Positions 18,118-27,896 of a DNA stretch of 64,000 nucleotides are shown one piece after another (position 1 is the stretch's first letter; each line of letters starts with the position of its first letter). Source of the stretch: Achromobacter sp. B7. Its GTDB lineage: Bacteria > Pseudomonadota > Gammaproteobacteria > Burkholderiales > Burkholderiaceae_B. The notes beneath the pieces were generated by a model. That model had not been told where the DNA came from. It saw nothing but the letters and a program-made list of their open reading frames with translations, and did no database searches. Where the stretch lies: positions 3,968,001 to 4,032,000 of the forward strand of contig NZ_CP032084.1 of NCBI RefSeq assembly GCF_003600685.1, written 5' to 3'. A program made the translations under genes and the position numbers.

Positions 18118-19500
18118 TCAGGAGGCCTCCACGACGCCCTCCGCCGTTTCGCCCTGCCCGCCGCCCAGATGCAGCTTGCGCATCTTTTCCCACAGCACTT
18201 TGCGGCTGATGCCCAGCGTGTTCGCGGTGTCTTGCCGGCGCCAGCCGTTAACGTCCAGCGCCGCCAGGATGCGGGCGCGTTCGGCCCGCTCGGCGTCGGT
18301 AAATACCGGTGGCTCGCACAGCGTGCTGGCGGCGCGCAGGGGTTCCCCGATCTGATCGAAGATGCGCGCGATGCGCGATTCGTCCCAGGCGCCGAATTGC
18401 CGGCGCATGATGGCCACGCGCTCGGCCACGTTGGACAGTTCGCGCACGTTGCCGGCGTAGCGCGTGCGCGCCACGCGGTCCAGCAGCCATTCTGGGGGCT
18501 CGCCGTCGCAGCCCAGGCGAGCCAGCAACGCGCGGAATATGGCGATCTTTTCATCGCCGCCCCGCTGCTCAAGATTCGGAATGCGCAGTTCGATCACCGC
18601 CAGCCGGTAATAGAGGTCGGCCCGGAATTCGTCCTGCCCCACCAGCACGCGCAGGTCTTTATTGGTTGCCGCGACCAGGCGGAAATCCACCGGAATTTCC
18701 ACGGTGGAACCCAGCCGGGTCACTGCGCTTTGCTCGAGCACGCGCAGCAGTTTCACCTGTTGGTATAGCGGCAGGTCGCCAATTTCATCCAGGAACAGCG
18801 TGCCGCCGTTGGCTTGTTCGAAATAGCCCTTGTGGGCGCCCACGGCGCCGGTGAACGCGCCCTTGGCATGTCCGAAGAAATGCGCCTCGAACAGGCCTTC
18901 CGGGATGGCGCCACAGTTGACCGCCACGAAGGGGCCATCGGACCAGGCCGCGCGGTCGTGCAGCAGGCGCGCGATGCGCTCTTTGCCGACGCCGGTTTCG
19001 CCGTGGATCAGCGCATTGCTGCGGCAATCGGCAAACATCTCGGCTTCGGCCAGCAGCGCGCGCATGGGTTCGGACACCGCAATCAGGGGTTGCTCGCGCT
19101 TGGGCGCGGACCGGCTGAACTGCTCCAGCGTGCCCAGCAATTCATACAGCAGCTTGCGCAGGTCAGCCGTGGTGAACGACAGCGGCAAGGTGTAGGAATA
19201 TTCGGGCGGGTAGTAGCGAGGATCGCGGCCACGCGTTTCGGCGGACACCCAGATCACCGGCATGGCCTGCGCCGACAACCAGTCGTAGCCGCTGAACCGG
19301 TTGTCCCCCATGACCGACACCGACAGCAGGGCGACGGCCGGGCGGCCTGGGTCGCGCGGCGGCGGGAATGCGGTGCCCACGTCCGCGCGCACCAGCGTCA
19401 CGTCCATGCCGGCCAGGCAGCGCTCGGCGCGGCTGGCGATGTCGGACGTGCCTTCCCAGACGTACAGATCGAACTCGTCACGGGCGAATTTCTGAGTCAT
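18118..19500 (-). CDS. Sigma-54-dependent enhancer-binding transcriptional activator
   Basis: A 460-aa activator. Residues 1-125 are a divergent receiver-like region without a clear phospho-acceptor Asp setting. The AAA+ domain has Walker A GETGVGKE (about 167-174), the sigma-54-contacting GAFTGA loop (214-219) and Walker [10 protein letters not shown] (about 232-240). A Fis-type helix-turn-helix ends the protein ([22 protein letters not shown]). It is the last gene of the tad operon, 49 bp after the tadG-like gene. An alternative ATG at 19512 adds four residues; neither start has a clear ribosome site. A near-consensus sigma-54 promoter at 35495 is a candidate target. Confidence 0.92.
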   Translation of the reverse strand: MTQKFARDEFDLYVWEGTSDIASRAERCLAGMDVTLVRADVGTAFPPPRDPGRPAVALLSVSVMGDNRFSGYDWLSAQAMPVIWVSAETRGRDPRYYPPEYSYTLPLSFTTADLRKLLYELLGTLEQFSRSAPKREQPLIAVSEPMRALLAEAEMFADCRSNALIHGETGVGKERIARLLHDRAAWSDGPFVAVNCGAIPEGLFEAHFFGHAKGAFTGAVGAHKGYFEQANGGTLFLDEIGDLPLYQQVKLLRVLEQSAVTRLGSTVEIPVDFRLVAATNKDLRVLVGQDEFRADLYYRLAVIELRIPNLEQRGGDEKIAIFRALLARLGCDGEPPEWLLDRVARTRYAGNVRELSNVAERVAIMRRQFGAWDESRIARIFDQIGEPLRAASTLCEPPVFTDAERAERARILAALDVNGWRRQDTANTLGISRKVLWEKMRKLHLGGGQGETAEGVVEAS

Positions 19501-19549
19501 GGCAGCAACCATGGCGGCAAGGATTGAACGGTGATCAAAGTCATCTTCA

Positions 19550-21652
19550 TCAGTACACCAGGCGGGGCTGCCCGCAATCCACGGACAGCAGCGACACATC
19601 GGTCTGGCCCACGCTGATACCCAGCAGGTCCAGCAACTGTTGCAGCGCGGCGGACAGGGGTGCCAGCACCGGCTGCAAGAGGTTCACCACGATGGACAGC
19701 ACCCCGCCCACCTGCGAGCTTCCACTGAGCGCCTGCGCGGCCACCGAGTTGATCCGGCACGTGCGAATGGCGCTGGGGGTAAGCCCCAGCGCGCACACCA
19801 CGTCATTCAGGGGCGCCACCAGCAGGGACGTCAGGATGTTGCCGACCAGTTGCAGCGTGCCGCCCAGCACGCCCGTCAGGCCGCCCGTGGTCAGCCTGGT
19901 GCTTAGCTGGTTGAGCGCGGTCGTGGACCACTGCATGTCGTTGTAGACCTGCGTGATCGACTTGCCCGCGCTGCTGCCGCCCCCGCCCACCAGGCTGGTG
20001 GCCAGCGCCGTGCGGTCCGCGGCGGACAGGGGGGTTCCCGTGCTGTACAGATCGCCCAAAATGCCGCCGACGACGGCGTCGGACAGGTTCGAGGCCAGCG
20101 CACCCAGGTTCACGGACGTGGCGTTGACCGTTTGTGTGGACGGCGTGCCGGGCGGTTCCGTCAACGTTACCGACACCGGCGCGGTGGAATTGAACACGGG
20201 CAAGGTCACCTTGGCAGTCAACGGCAGAATGCCCAGCACGTTCAACAGCTGATGGCGTTGGATGGCCGCAAACGCGCCGGGCTGGCAGCTGTTGGTCAGT
20301 GACACGAAGTTGGCGGCGGTCTGGTCGGTGCTGGACGTCATGCCGGGAAAGCGCCCCAGGCAGATATTCGCCAACGACGAGGTCACGGCAATGGTGGCCT
20401 GATGCTGGGTCAGCGGCGCCTGGCACAGGTTGGTCAGCGTGCCGGTGGACTGCGCCACATCGATGATGATGGGCAGATCGACCTTGGTACCCAACGTGTT
20501 CGCCAGCAACGGCCCCACCAGCGGAATATTGCTGGTGCTGACGCGCAGGTAGACGCGGATGCCCGCGCTGGTGGCCTGCGTGCCGATACCGCCAACAGCC
20601 AGCGTGGGCGGTTCAACTACGCGCACGCGCGCGTCCACGCCAAGCAGCGGCACGCTAAGCCCCAGGTTGATCAGGTTTTGTCCGTTGGCCACCACCAGCG
20701 CGGTTTCCAGCACGTTCAGCGCGTTGACGTTCGCCGACAGCGCGCCGGTCGCGTCCCCGCCCACCACCGCCAGGTTCAACACGCCGCCATTGCCGAACAG
20801 CTTGACCGGCAGGTTCAGCGGCATCACTGCCAGCACCGTGTTGATGGCGTTGCTGACCAGGCCGACATCGGCGCCCGCGGTACCGCTTTGGTTGACGACG
20901 GTAAGGGTGGCTTGCAGCAATTGACCCAGCGTCAGGTTATTGACGGCGGCCAACTCGGCCGGCGTGCCCACGCCCGTGGCGACCGACAGCGGCAGGCCCA
21001 GCGCTTTGAGCAAGCCCGACGGCGTGATGTTGACGCTGGCCAACCCGGCCGCGTCCAGCACGTCCAGCTGCGTGGGGGTGGCGCCTACCGTCGACAACAG
21101 CTGCGACAGCAGGCCGCCGCGTTGCAAGCGCAACAGGCGCGAACCGACCATGAAGGCCGCAACGGGTTGAGTATTGGTCGCCACCGCATTCACCGAGACG
21201 GTGGTGCTCAAGCCCAAGGTGCCGAACAAACTGGCCAATTCCTTGCGGATGGTCAGGCGCACCGCATTCAGCGCCTGGCCGCTGGCCGGATCGAATACGT
21301 GCATGCCCGAGGCGTCGGCTCGGGTGGAATCCCACAGCTTGCATTGCACCGTGATGTCGGCCGCGGTGAAGGTGTCGAAAATGTTGGGCACGTTTGCCAG
21401 CGCCGAGGCCTTGCCGGCCGACGTGGCGCGGGTGCAGTCGGCGGCCGAGCCCATGCCCAGCACCTGCACGGCCGTCAAGGCGGCCAGGTCCGCTGCCTTC
21501 TGGATCTCGCGCTTCATGTAGTAGCCGTAGCCCAACTGCGCCACGCCCAACATCGCCAAGCCGACCAACACCGCGAATACCACGGCGACGGCCATGCTGC
21601 CGCGCTGGCGCGACAGGGACACACGACAAAAGGGTTGGACTGGGGCAGGCAT
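19550..21652 (-). CDS. tadG: TadG-like pilus assembly protein
   Basis: A 700-aa protein with an N-terminal class-III-pseudopilin-like segment ([23 protein letters not shown]) and [18 protein letters not shown], the TadG/DUF2134 signature. The residue at +5 after the Gly is Ala rather than the Glu typical of cleaved Flp-type pilins, so processing by the prepilin peptidase is uncertain. The rest is a long Leu/Val/Thr-rich extracytoplasmic region with few charged residues and several Cys. It lies 50 bp after the DUF3613 gene in the tad operon. Role: probably a pilus-associated surface or anchoring protein. Confidence 0.85.
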   Translation of the reverse strand: MPAPVQPFCRVSLSRQRGSMAVAVVFAVLVGLAMLGVAQLGYGYYMKREIQKAADLAALTAVQVLGMGSAADCTRATSAGKASALANVPNIFDTFTAADITVQCKLWDSTRADASGMHVFDPASGQALNAVRLTIRKELASLFGTLGLSTTVSVNAVATNTQPVAAFMVGSRLLRLQRGGLLSQLLSTVGATPTQLDVLDAAGLASVNITPSGLLKALGLPLSVATGVGTPAELAAVNNLTLGQLLQATLTVVNQSGTAGADVGLVSNAINTVLAVMPLNLPVKLFGNGGVLNLAVVGGDATGALSANVNALNVLETALVVANGQNLINLGLSVPLLGVDARVRVVEPPTLAVGGIGTQATSAGIRVYLRVSTSNIPLVGPLLANTLGTKVDLPIIIDVAQSTGTLTNLCQAPLTQHQATIAVTSSLANICLGRFPGMTSSTDQTAANFVSLTNSCQPGAFAAIQRHQLLNVLGILPLTAKVTLPVFNSTAPVSVTLTEPPGTPSTQTVNATSVNLGALASNLSDAVVGGILGDLYSTGTPLSAADRTALATSLVGGGGSSAGKSITQVYNDMQWSTTALNQLSTRLTTGGLTGVLGGTLQLVGNILTSLLVAPLNDVVCALGLTPSAIRTCRINSVAAQALSGSSQVGGVLSIVVNLLQPVLAPLSAALQQLLDLLGISVGQTDVSLLSVDCGQPRLVY

Positions 21653-21702
21653 GATCGGGCAATCCTGAAGTTGCCATCAGCTGGCAACGGGGTGGGCGCG
21701 GG

Positions 21703-22272
21703 TCAGTTGGTGTTTTTGGTTTCGACCCGCTTCTGGAAATATTCCGGGATGGGATGCGAGAAGCTCTCCAGGTAGCGATTCCACGCGGCCGTAGAGACGG
21801 GCCCCAGCACGGGCAAGGCATTGCCCGCGCGGCGGCCATCGGCCTGCGCGGCGAGCAGCCCACGGGTGACGTCGCCAAACGCTTCTTCGGGCGCGGCCGC
21901 CTGCGCTGCCTGGGCGCTTTGGGCGCCTGGGGTCGTGGATGTCGCCGGGGTCGTTGCCGCCGTGCCCGGCTGCGGCATGGGGCTTTGCACCTGTTGCACC
22001 ACGGGGCGAGCGGGCAGCTGCGCTTGCGGCAATGGCTGCGCGGGTGCACTGGCGGCTGCGCCGCCCGACATGCCACCGGTCAAGGGCGCGTTCGACTGCG
22101 CCAAAGACGACATGGGGGCCAGCACGGCCAGCGCTGCCATCAGCGTGATGCTCAACGCGGAAGGCAATGCGAAAGGTAATGCGAAAAGCGATGCAGCAGG
22201 CGAGGCAAGTGCCGGTGCGCAAGCCACTGCCGAGGGCAAAGCGCGGGATGCGAAATAGCGGGTTGTGGACAT
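21703..22272 (-). CDS. DUF3613 domain-containing tad-locus protein
   Basis: A 189-aa exported protein. An N-terminal hydrophobic stretch (about 40-58, ending LAPMSSLAQS) looks like a late signal peptide, possibly with an over-called start. A Gln/Pro/Ala-rich linker follows. The C-terminal DUF3613 core (FGDVTRGLLAAQADGRRAG, then YLESFSHPIPEYF) is a small domain known mainly from tad loci of betaproteobacteria. It is 21 bp after tadD. Function unknown; a pilus accessory role is inferred from the operon. Confidence 0.8.
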   Translation of the reverse strand: MSTTRYFASRALPSAVACAPALASPAASLFALPFALPSALSITLMAALAVLAPMSSLAQSNAPLTGGMSGGAAASAPAQPLPQAQLPARPVVQQVQSPMPQPGTAATTPATSTTPGAQSAQAAQAAAPEEAFGDVTRGLLAAQADGRRAGNALPVLGPVSTAAWNRYLESFSHPIPEYFQKRVETKNTN

Positions 22273-22293
22273 GGATATCGTTCCTGATTCGGG

Positions 22294-23226
22294 TTAGCGC
22301 ACGATGGGCCCATTGCCCAGGCCATCCATCAACGGACTCATCACCGGCAGGACAATGCCGCCGCCGCTGGACACGCGAGTCGTCGACGCATCGGCCGCCA
22401 CGGGCACGGCGACCGATGCGGATGTGGACGTAGAAGTGGACATGGATGCCGGCATCGGGGGCCGCTGCACGCGGATATCCGAGGCCATGCGCAGCACCTG
22501 TCCGCGCGCCTCGTCACCAAGCTTGGCCTGGTCCATCAGCCGTTGCGCGCGCACCGGCTCGCCTTCCACCAGCAACAGCACCGCCAGATTGGCAAGCACC
22601 TTGGCGTTGTCGGGCGCAAGCTCGGCCGCCTGCCCCAAGGGCACGCGCGCGCCCGCCGGGTCGCCGGCACGCAGCCGCGCATAGCCCAGGTCGCCCAGAA
22701 TGCGCGCGTCCATGGGTGACAGCTTGGCGGCGCGCGCAAAGTCGTCGGCGGCCTGATCGAACTGCCCCCGCGCCCCGGCAATCAAGCCCAGGCCATGCCA
22801 GCCATCGGCCGCCTGATCGGTGGATAACAAGGCGCGATAGGCTTGCTCGCTCATGGCCGTCTGCCCGGTCTGGCGCAAGGCCTCGGCGCGCAGCACCGCC
22901 ACCCGCGCATCGTTGCCGAACTTCTGCTGATACGCGTCGATATACGCCAGCGACGCGAAATAACGCTCCTGGCGCTGCGCCTCGGCAATCAGCGACAGCA
23001 TCATCTCAGGCTCTTTCGGACGCCGCTTGGCGTCCGCGTCATCTTCCTTCTGGCGCGCCAGCGCCTGTTCCTGCTGTTGCTGCTGGATCAGCTGCCACGC
23101 CGATTCCGCGCTATTGGTCTTGCATCCGGTCAAGCCCGCGCCGGCCGCCACGGCCGCCGCCACCAGGGTCCACCGCAAGGCGCCCCCGCCGTTATTGCCC
23201 CCACCCTTCTTGATCACGCCCGCCAT
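22294..23226 (-). CDS. tadD: TadD-like TPR lipoprotein
   Basis: A 310-aa protein with a signal sequence and lipobox (GAGLTGC, Cys about 34). A Gln-rich stretch is followed by TPR motifs, for example AYRALLSTDQAADGWHGLGLIAGARGQFDQA-type and ILGDLGYARLRAGDPAGA helices, and a Ser/Thr-rich tail. TadD proteins are outer-membrane pilotins or scaffolds for the Tad secretin. The start shares bases with the tadC stop (TAATG at 23224-23228), so translation is probably coupled. Longer upstream in-frame codons fall inside tadC and were rejected. Confidence 0.88.
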   Translation of the reverse strand: MAGVIKKGGGNNGGGALRWTLVAAAVAAGAGLTGCKTNSAESAWQLIQQQQQEQALARQKEDDADAKRRPKEPEMMLSLIAEAQRQERYFASLAYIDAYQQKFGNDARVAVLRAEALRQTGQTAMSEQAYRALLSTDQAADGWHGLGLIAGARGQFDQAADDFARAAKLSPMDARILGDLGYARLRAGDPAGARVPLGQAAELAPDNAKVLANLAVLLLVEGEPVRAQRLMDQAKLGDEARGQVLRMASDIRVQRPPMPASMSTSTSTSASVAVPVAADASTTRVSSGGGIVLPVMSPLMDGLGNGPIVR

Positions 23227-24227
23227 TACATGCCCCCCATGCGTGACATGCCACGCAATACCGCGATAAACCCCGCGCCGCCCGTCACGATCAACAGGGC
23301 GGGCAACAGCGTCACGATCATGACCCCCGTCATCTTCACGGTGGTCTTGCCCACTTTCTCTTTCAGTTCCAGCCGGCGCTTGTCGCGCAGGCGTTCGCCA
23401 AACCGGTTCAACGGTTCTTGCACGGCGCCGCCATGCTGATCCACCTGCGCGATCAGCCGGCAAATGGCCGACAGGTCGTCGTTATCAAACCCCGTGGCCA
23501 GCCGCGCCAGCGATTGCTCGCGCGTGCGCCCACGCACATACAGTTCAGAGGCCAGGCGCAATTCGTACGACAGCACCGGCAAGACCTGCGCGAACTCTTT
23601 GATCAGCACCTGCATGCTCTGGTCGATGGACAAGCCCACCCCTTGCAGCAAGCGCAGCAGGTCGATCAGCAGCGGCAGCTCATCGCCGGCCATGCGCTTG
23701 CGGCGCGCCAGGCGGCGGCTGACCACCCATTTGGGCAGCATGTAGCCGATGGCAAAGCCGAAGAACGCGGCGATGAAGACGCCCATCGAGGAATCGGTCA
23801 GGTGCTTGCGCAGGTCGATCACCACCGCCACGATGGGCAGCGCAATGGCCAATCCGAAGCGCGCCGCGACAAAGCGCGAGCGTGCCGTACCGGTATTGGC
23901 ATAGCCCGCCATGTCGACCATCTTGCGGTCTTCGGCGGCCAGCAACGTGTCGGCCAGGCGCCCTTCGCTCAGGCGCTTGCCGAACGCGTCGGCCACCCGC
24001 GCCGCCGACGAAAAACGGCCCCGGCTTGTGTCGGCCGTCGCGGCCGCCGCGGCTGCGGCCGCACCGCCCTGGCGCGTGGCCAGCGCCTGATCGATCACCT
24101 GACGGCTACGGCCCTGCCCGCGCAGCCGGCGCGCCATGCTGACGCCCAGCACCAGCAGCGCGGCGGCCACCAGCATCAGCGCCGCCGCCAGCACGGTAGA
24201 GACATCCCAGGATTGCAGCATCCGCAT
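23226..24227 (-). CDS. tadC: Tad inner-membrane platform protein TadC (T2SS F family)
   Basis: A 333-aa polytopic protein with an N-terminal TM segment (about 10-28), a cytoplasmic T2SSF domain (DELPLLIDLLRLLQGVGLSIDQSMQVL, then LARLATGFDNDDLSAICRLIAQVDQHG) and C-terminal TM helices (VKMTGVMIVTLLPALLIVTG). With TadB it forms the assembly platform on which the TadA ATPase acts. The start at 24227 has GGGAAGG upstream. It follows tadB by 12 bp. Confidence 0.93.
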   Translation of the reverse strand: MRMLQSWDVSTVLAAALMLVAAALLVLGVSMARRLRGQGRSRQVIDQALATRQGGAAAAAAAATADTSRGRFSSAARVADAFGKRLSEGRLADTLLAAEDRKMVDMAGYANTGTARSRFVAARFGLAIALPIVAVVIDLRKHLTDSSMGVFIAAFFGFAIGYMLPKWVVSRRLARRKRMAGDELPLLIDLLRLLQGVGLSIDQSMQVLIKEFAQVLPVLSYELRLASELYVRGRTREQSLARLATGFDNDDLSAICRLIAQVDQHGGAVQEPLNRFGERLRDKRRLELKEKVGKTTVKMTGVMIVTLLPALLIVTGGAGFIAVLRGMSRMGGM

Positions 24228-24239
24228 CGTTGCCTTCCC

Positions 24240-25163
24240 TTAAATCGACTTAGCCATGCGATACAGCCAATAGCAGCCGCCAATTTGCAGCACCACGGCC
24301 GTCAGCAGCATCTTGAAGCCCAAGGGGTCTTCCCACAGGCCCATGAAAAGCTTGTTGTTCGCCACGATGATGAAGCCGGCGATTCCCACCGGCAGCAGCG
24401 CCAGGATCCACGCCGACAGGCGCACTTCCGCCGAGCTTGCCGACAATTCATTGCGCGCCTGCGCCACGTCGCGCATGAACGCGGCCATGCGCTCCAGCAC
24501 CTGGTCGCTGCGTCCGCCAAAGCGCATCGCCAGCGACACCACGGCGGCCACCATGTACAACTCTTTCAAGCCATACATGCGCGACACCTGTACCAGCGCC
24601 GCGTCCAGTTCCTTGGCCGAGCGGCTCAGGCTGGCCGCCGTTTCCACCACTTCCAGCAGCGGTTGGTCGGTGGTGGCGGCGGCCGTCTGGAACGCGGCGC
24701 CCATGCTGTTGCCGATGGTGATCAGGCGCACGATGTTGTCCAGGAAGGCGGGCAACTGAGCAATCATCCGGCGCCGCCGCTTGTCGGCGCGCAGCCACAG
24801 CAGGAAGTACATCAGCACGGCCAGCATCACGAAGGACACAACGCCCGACAGCGGCCCCAGGAACACCCAGGCCAGCACCGCGCCCAGCACCACGGGCACC
24901 GCCGTGCGTAAATAGAAGCCCGGACTTTGGCGCACGCCGGCCAGCAACAGCAGCCGGTCCCAGCTGGAAAACCCGCTGCGCATCGCGCGCCCGCCCTCGG
25001 CGAATGGCGTTTCTTCCGGCGCTTCCCGGCCGCGCTTGAGCTGGTTTTCCAGGAACGCAGAGCTGGCCGCGCGCCGGGCGCCGCTGTTGGCATGTCGCCA
25101 AAGCAGCACCGCGCCCGAAGCCATCACCAGCGCCAGTGCCCCCAGGATCAAAGCGTCTTGCAT
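24240..25163 (-). CDS. tadB: Tad inner-membrane platform protein TadB (T2SS F family)
   Basis: A 307-aa protein with an N-terminal TM helix, a TM pair around residues 85-125, a T2SSF domain (IAQLPAFLDNIVRLITIGNSMGAAF) and TM helices at the C-terminus (LSAWILALLPVGIAGFII). It is the partner of TadC. Its ATG overlaps the tadA stop (TGATG), a clear coupling arrangement. Confidence 0.93.
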   Translation of the reverse strand: MQDALILGALALVMASGAVLLWRHANSGARRAASSAFLENQLKRGREAPEETPFAEGGRAMRSGFSSWDRLLLLAGVRQSPGFYLRTAVPVVLGAVLAWVFLGPLSGVVSFVMLAVLMYFLLWLRADKRRRRMIAQLPAFLDNIVRLITIGNSMGAAFQTAAATTDQPLLEVVETAASLSRSAKELDAALVQVSRMYGLKELYMVAAVVSLAMRFGGRSDQVLERMAAFMRDVAQARNELSASSAEVRLSAWILALLPVGIAGFIIVANNKLFMGLWEDPLGFKMLLTAVVLQIGGCYWLYRMAKSI

Positions 25164-26521
25164 CAGCGCCTCCGGCTCCAGAAGCCGCCGCCGCCATCGT
25201 TGTCGCCGGGCGGGTTGTCGTTCACGCGCTGCTCGTTGCGCAGCTTCGCCAGCTTGGGCGTGTGCGGGTGTATGCCCAGCCAGTTCCAGCGGTCTTTCTC
25301 TTCGCCCTCGGGCGTGGTGAAGGTTTCGTGGCGGTACAGTTCCTGCGTCGAGATGACGTTGTCGCCCATGCCGGTGACTTCGGTCACCGACAGCACGCGC
25401 CGCTTGCCGTTAGACAGCCGGCCGATCTGCACGATGAAGTCCAGCGCGCTGGCGATCTGACGGCGCAGGCTGTCTTCGCTGCCCTGAAATCCCGCAAAGC
25501 CCGCCAGCATTTCGATCCGGTACAGGCATTCGCGCGGTGAGTTCGCGTGGATGGTGGCCATCGACCCTTCATGGCCGGTGTTCATCGCTTGCAGCATGTC
25601 CATGACTTCCGCGCCGCGCACTTCGCCCACCACCACGCGGTCGGGCCGCATGCGCAAGCTGTTGCGGATCAATTCGCGGATGCTGACCGCGCCGCTGCCA
25701 TCAAAGCCGCCCTGCCGCGACTCCAGCCGCACCACGTGCGGATGGTTCAGCGACAGTTCGGCGGTGTCTTCCACCGTAACCACGCGCTCGGTCTCCGGAA
25801 TGAAGAACGCCAGCGCATTCAACAGCGAAGTCTTGCCCGAGCTGGTGCCGCCCGATACCAGCACGTTGCAACGGTTCTTCACGGCTTCATGCAGCAGCCG
25901 GTAGATGTCTTCGTCAAAGGTGCCCAGCGTCAGCAGGTCGGCGGGCTTGAGCGGGTCCTGGCGAAACTTGCGGATCGACACCATCGGGCCATCCACGGCC
26001 AAGGGTTCGATCACCACGTTAAGCCGGCCGCCATCGGGCAAGCGCGCGTCCACCATGGGGCTGGACTCGTCCAGCCGCCGGCCGATGGGCGCAAGAATGC
26101 GGCGCACGATGCGCAGCACATGCTGGTTATCGGTAAAGCGCAGCGTCTCGCGCGCCAGCACCCCGCGCCGCGAAACGAACACGTTGTCGTAACCGTTGAT
26201 CAGGATGTCTTCGACGGCCGGATCGGCAAGCAGGTCTTCCAGCGGCCCCAGGCCGGCCAGTTCCTTGGTCAGCGCCTCGGCGATCAGGCGCATTTCGCCT
26301 TCGTTGATCGGCACGCGCCGCAAGCGTACAAAGCTTGCGACTTCGATATCGACGAACTCCTGGATGGCCGATCGCGCCCAGCGGCCGAACTCGGCGCCCA
26401 GTTCTTCGATGCGCGACAAGAGGTGCTCGTACGCCGCCGTCTTGACTTCCTGGAAGCGGTTCGACGAGGCAAAGTCCTTGTCGCCGTCACCGCCGAATTC
26501 AATGGTCGCTGTCATGATCAT
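25163..26521 (-). CDS. tadA: Tad pilus assembly ATPase TadA/CpaF
   Basis: Secretion ATPase (452 aa) that powers Flp pilus extension. The N-terminal domain (to about 150) contains GLGPLEDLLADPAVEDILINGYDNVFV. Walker A is SGGTSSGKTS (about 254-263), the Asp box VTVEDTAEL follows, Walker B is RPDRVVVGEVRGAE, and the His box is TGHEGSMATIHANSP. Cytoplasmic hexamer. Two ATGs (26521 and 26515) are two codons apart. It lies 34 bp after tadZ. Confidence 0.95.
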   Translation of the reverse strand: MIMTATIEFGGDGDKDFASSNRFQEVKTAAYEHLLSRIEELGAEFGRWARSAIQEFVDIEVASFVRLRRVPINEGEMRLIAEALTKELAGLGPLEDLLADPAVEDILINGYDNVFVSRRGVLARETLRFTDNQHVLRIVRRILAPIGRRLDESSPMVDARLPDGGRLNVVIEPLAVDGPMVSIRKFRQDPLKPADLLTLGTFDEDIYRLLHEAVKNRCNVLVSGGTSSGKTSLLNALAFFIPETERVVTVEDTAELSLNHPHVVRLESRQGGFDGSGAVSIRELIRNSLRMRPDRVVVGEVRGAEVMDMLQAMNTGHEGSMATIHANSPRECLYRIEMLAGFAGFQGSEDSLRRQIASALDFIVQIGRLSNGKRRVLSVTEVTGMGDNVISTQELYRHETFTTPEGEEKDRWNWLGIHPHTPKLAKLRNEQRVNDNPPGDNDGGGGFWSRRR

Positions 26522-26555
26522 GTCGGATTCCGCCGCCGTCCCGTGAAGCTTGCCG

Positions 26556-27896
26556 TTAACCGACGATCATGCGGCGGTGCACACCGGGCAGCCATGTGGC
26601 CAGCCAGCTAGCCCGCCCGCCGGGGGTGTTCTCTTCCGCGCTGAGTTTTTCCGCCAGCGTCTGCACCGCGCGCACATACACGTCGCGCTCGGCCTCTTCA
26701 TGCAGCAGGTGACCCTGGTTGGTGCAGACCATCAGGGCCAGCGTGCGGTCCGGCAACGTGCCCACCAGATCCAGTTGGAAGCGGTCGGCAATCTGCTGCG
26801 CGGTCATGCCGTAGCGTTCGTCGTAGCGGTTGACGATCAGGCCCAGGCTGCGGCGGTCAACATGCAGTTGCTCCAGCTCTTGCAGCAGGCCGGCCAGCGA
26901 CACCAACGCCCCGACGCTCTGGTCGGTCACAATCCAGTTCTGTTGAGACGAGCGAGCCAGGCCCGCCACGAATTCCGGGTTGGAGAACCCGCCCGCATCC
27001 GCTACGACCACGCCGAAGTGTTGGCGCAAGCGCTCGAACACCAGCAGGGAGTCGGATTGCGAAACGTCGCGCATCTGGGATAGATCGCGCGGCAGCGCCA
27101 ACACGCTCAGACCGTTGTTGGTGTGGGCCATCGCCGAACCCAACAAGGTGGAATCCAGCCGGCGCAGGTTGCGCGCGGCTTCCGCAAAATCAAAGTCGCT
27201 ACCGATGTTCAGGTAAAGCTGGCAATCGCCCACCGGCCAGCCCAGGTCCATCAAGGCCACGCGGCTGGCCAGGGGCAGCATGGCGCCCGATTGTTCGGCC
27301 GGCTTGACGGGCTTGGCGCCGTTGGCGCTGGCGCGCGCAAGGTGCGCCTGCTTCAAGCGGTCTTGCACCATGCCGGCCAGATGCACGGCCAGCGTGCTGG
27401 TCCCCACGCCCGGACGCGCGCCCAGCAACAGGACGCTGCGACGCGAGCCGTCCATGCGGCCACCACTGGCCGGCACGTCAAGCAGGCGCAGCACCACTTC
27501 CTTGACTTCCTCGGGTGCGACCGTGGGGTCCACGAAATCGCTGACGCCCGCACGCAGCGCCGCGATGGCGCCTTCAGGCTGGCTGAGAAAACCGACCGCC
27601 ACACGCGGCACGGTCGGCGCGATACGCGCCAGCAAGCGTGCCAACTCGGCGGATTTGAACAGCTTTCCGGGTTCGTCCTCACTGAGCGTGAAGTCCAGGA
27701 AAACCACTTGCGGTCCGATCTCGGTCAATCGCCGCGCCAACTCTTCGATGCTTGGGGATTCCTGGGTCAACATGCCCATGTCTCCCAAAGCTTGTCCAAG
27801 CTGCGCGGCGACGCCATCGCCTTTTGAGCAAAACAGGAACCGCTTGCCGTTTTGCAGGCCAACCCACTCGCTGGCATGTGTCTTCATATTGCTCAC
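26556..27896 (-). CDS. tadZ: TadZ/CpaE-like ParA-superfamily pilus localisation protein
   Basis: A 446-aa protein. The N-terminal region (about 15-125) is receiver-like (VVFLDFTLSEDEPG; GVSDFVDPTVAPEEV). The C-terminal region is a deviant Walker-type ATPase with LLGARPGVGTSTLAVHLAG: the catalytic P-loop Lys is Thr, as in atypical TadZ proteins, so ATP hydrolysis is doubtful. TadZ proteins place the Tad machine at a cell pole. The GTG start at 27896 overlaps the rcpA stop (GTGA); an ATG at 27887 is the alternative. Confidence 0.88.
   Translation of the reverse strand: MSNMKTHASEWVGLQNGKRFLFCSKGDGVAAQLGQALGDMGMLTQESPSIEELARRLTEIGPQVVFLDFTLSEDEPGKLFKSAELARLLARIAPTVPRVAVGFLSQPEGAIAALRAGVSDFVDPTVAPEEVKEVVLRLLDVPASGGRMDGSRRSVLLLGARPGVGTSTLAVHLAGMVQDRLKQAHLARASANGAKPVKPAEQSGAMLPLASRVALMDLGWPVGDCQLYLNIGSDFDFAEAARNLRRLDSTLLGSAMAHTNNGLSVLALPRDLSQMRDVSQSDSLLVFERLRQHFGVVVADAGGFSNPEFVAGLARSSQQNWIVTDQSVGALVSLAGLLQELEQLHVDRRSLGLIVNRYDERYGMTAQQIADRFQLDLVGTLPDRTLALMVCTNQGHLLHEEAERDVYVRAVQTLAEKLSAEENTPGGRASWLATWLPGVHRRMIVG

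Noticed and set aside
23418..24911. His/Gln-rich plus-strand open frame across tadC and tadB
   Set aside because: Antisense shadow of two well-recognised tad genes.
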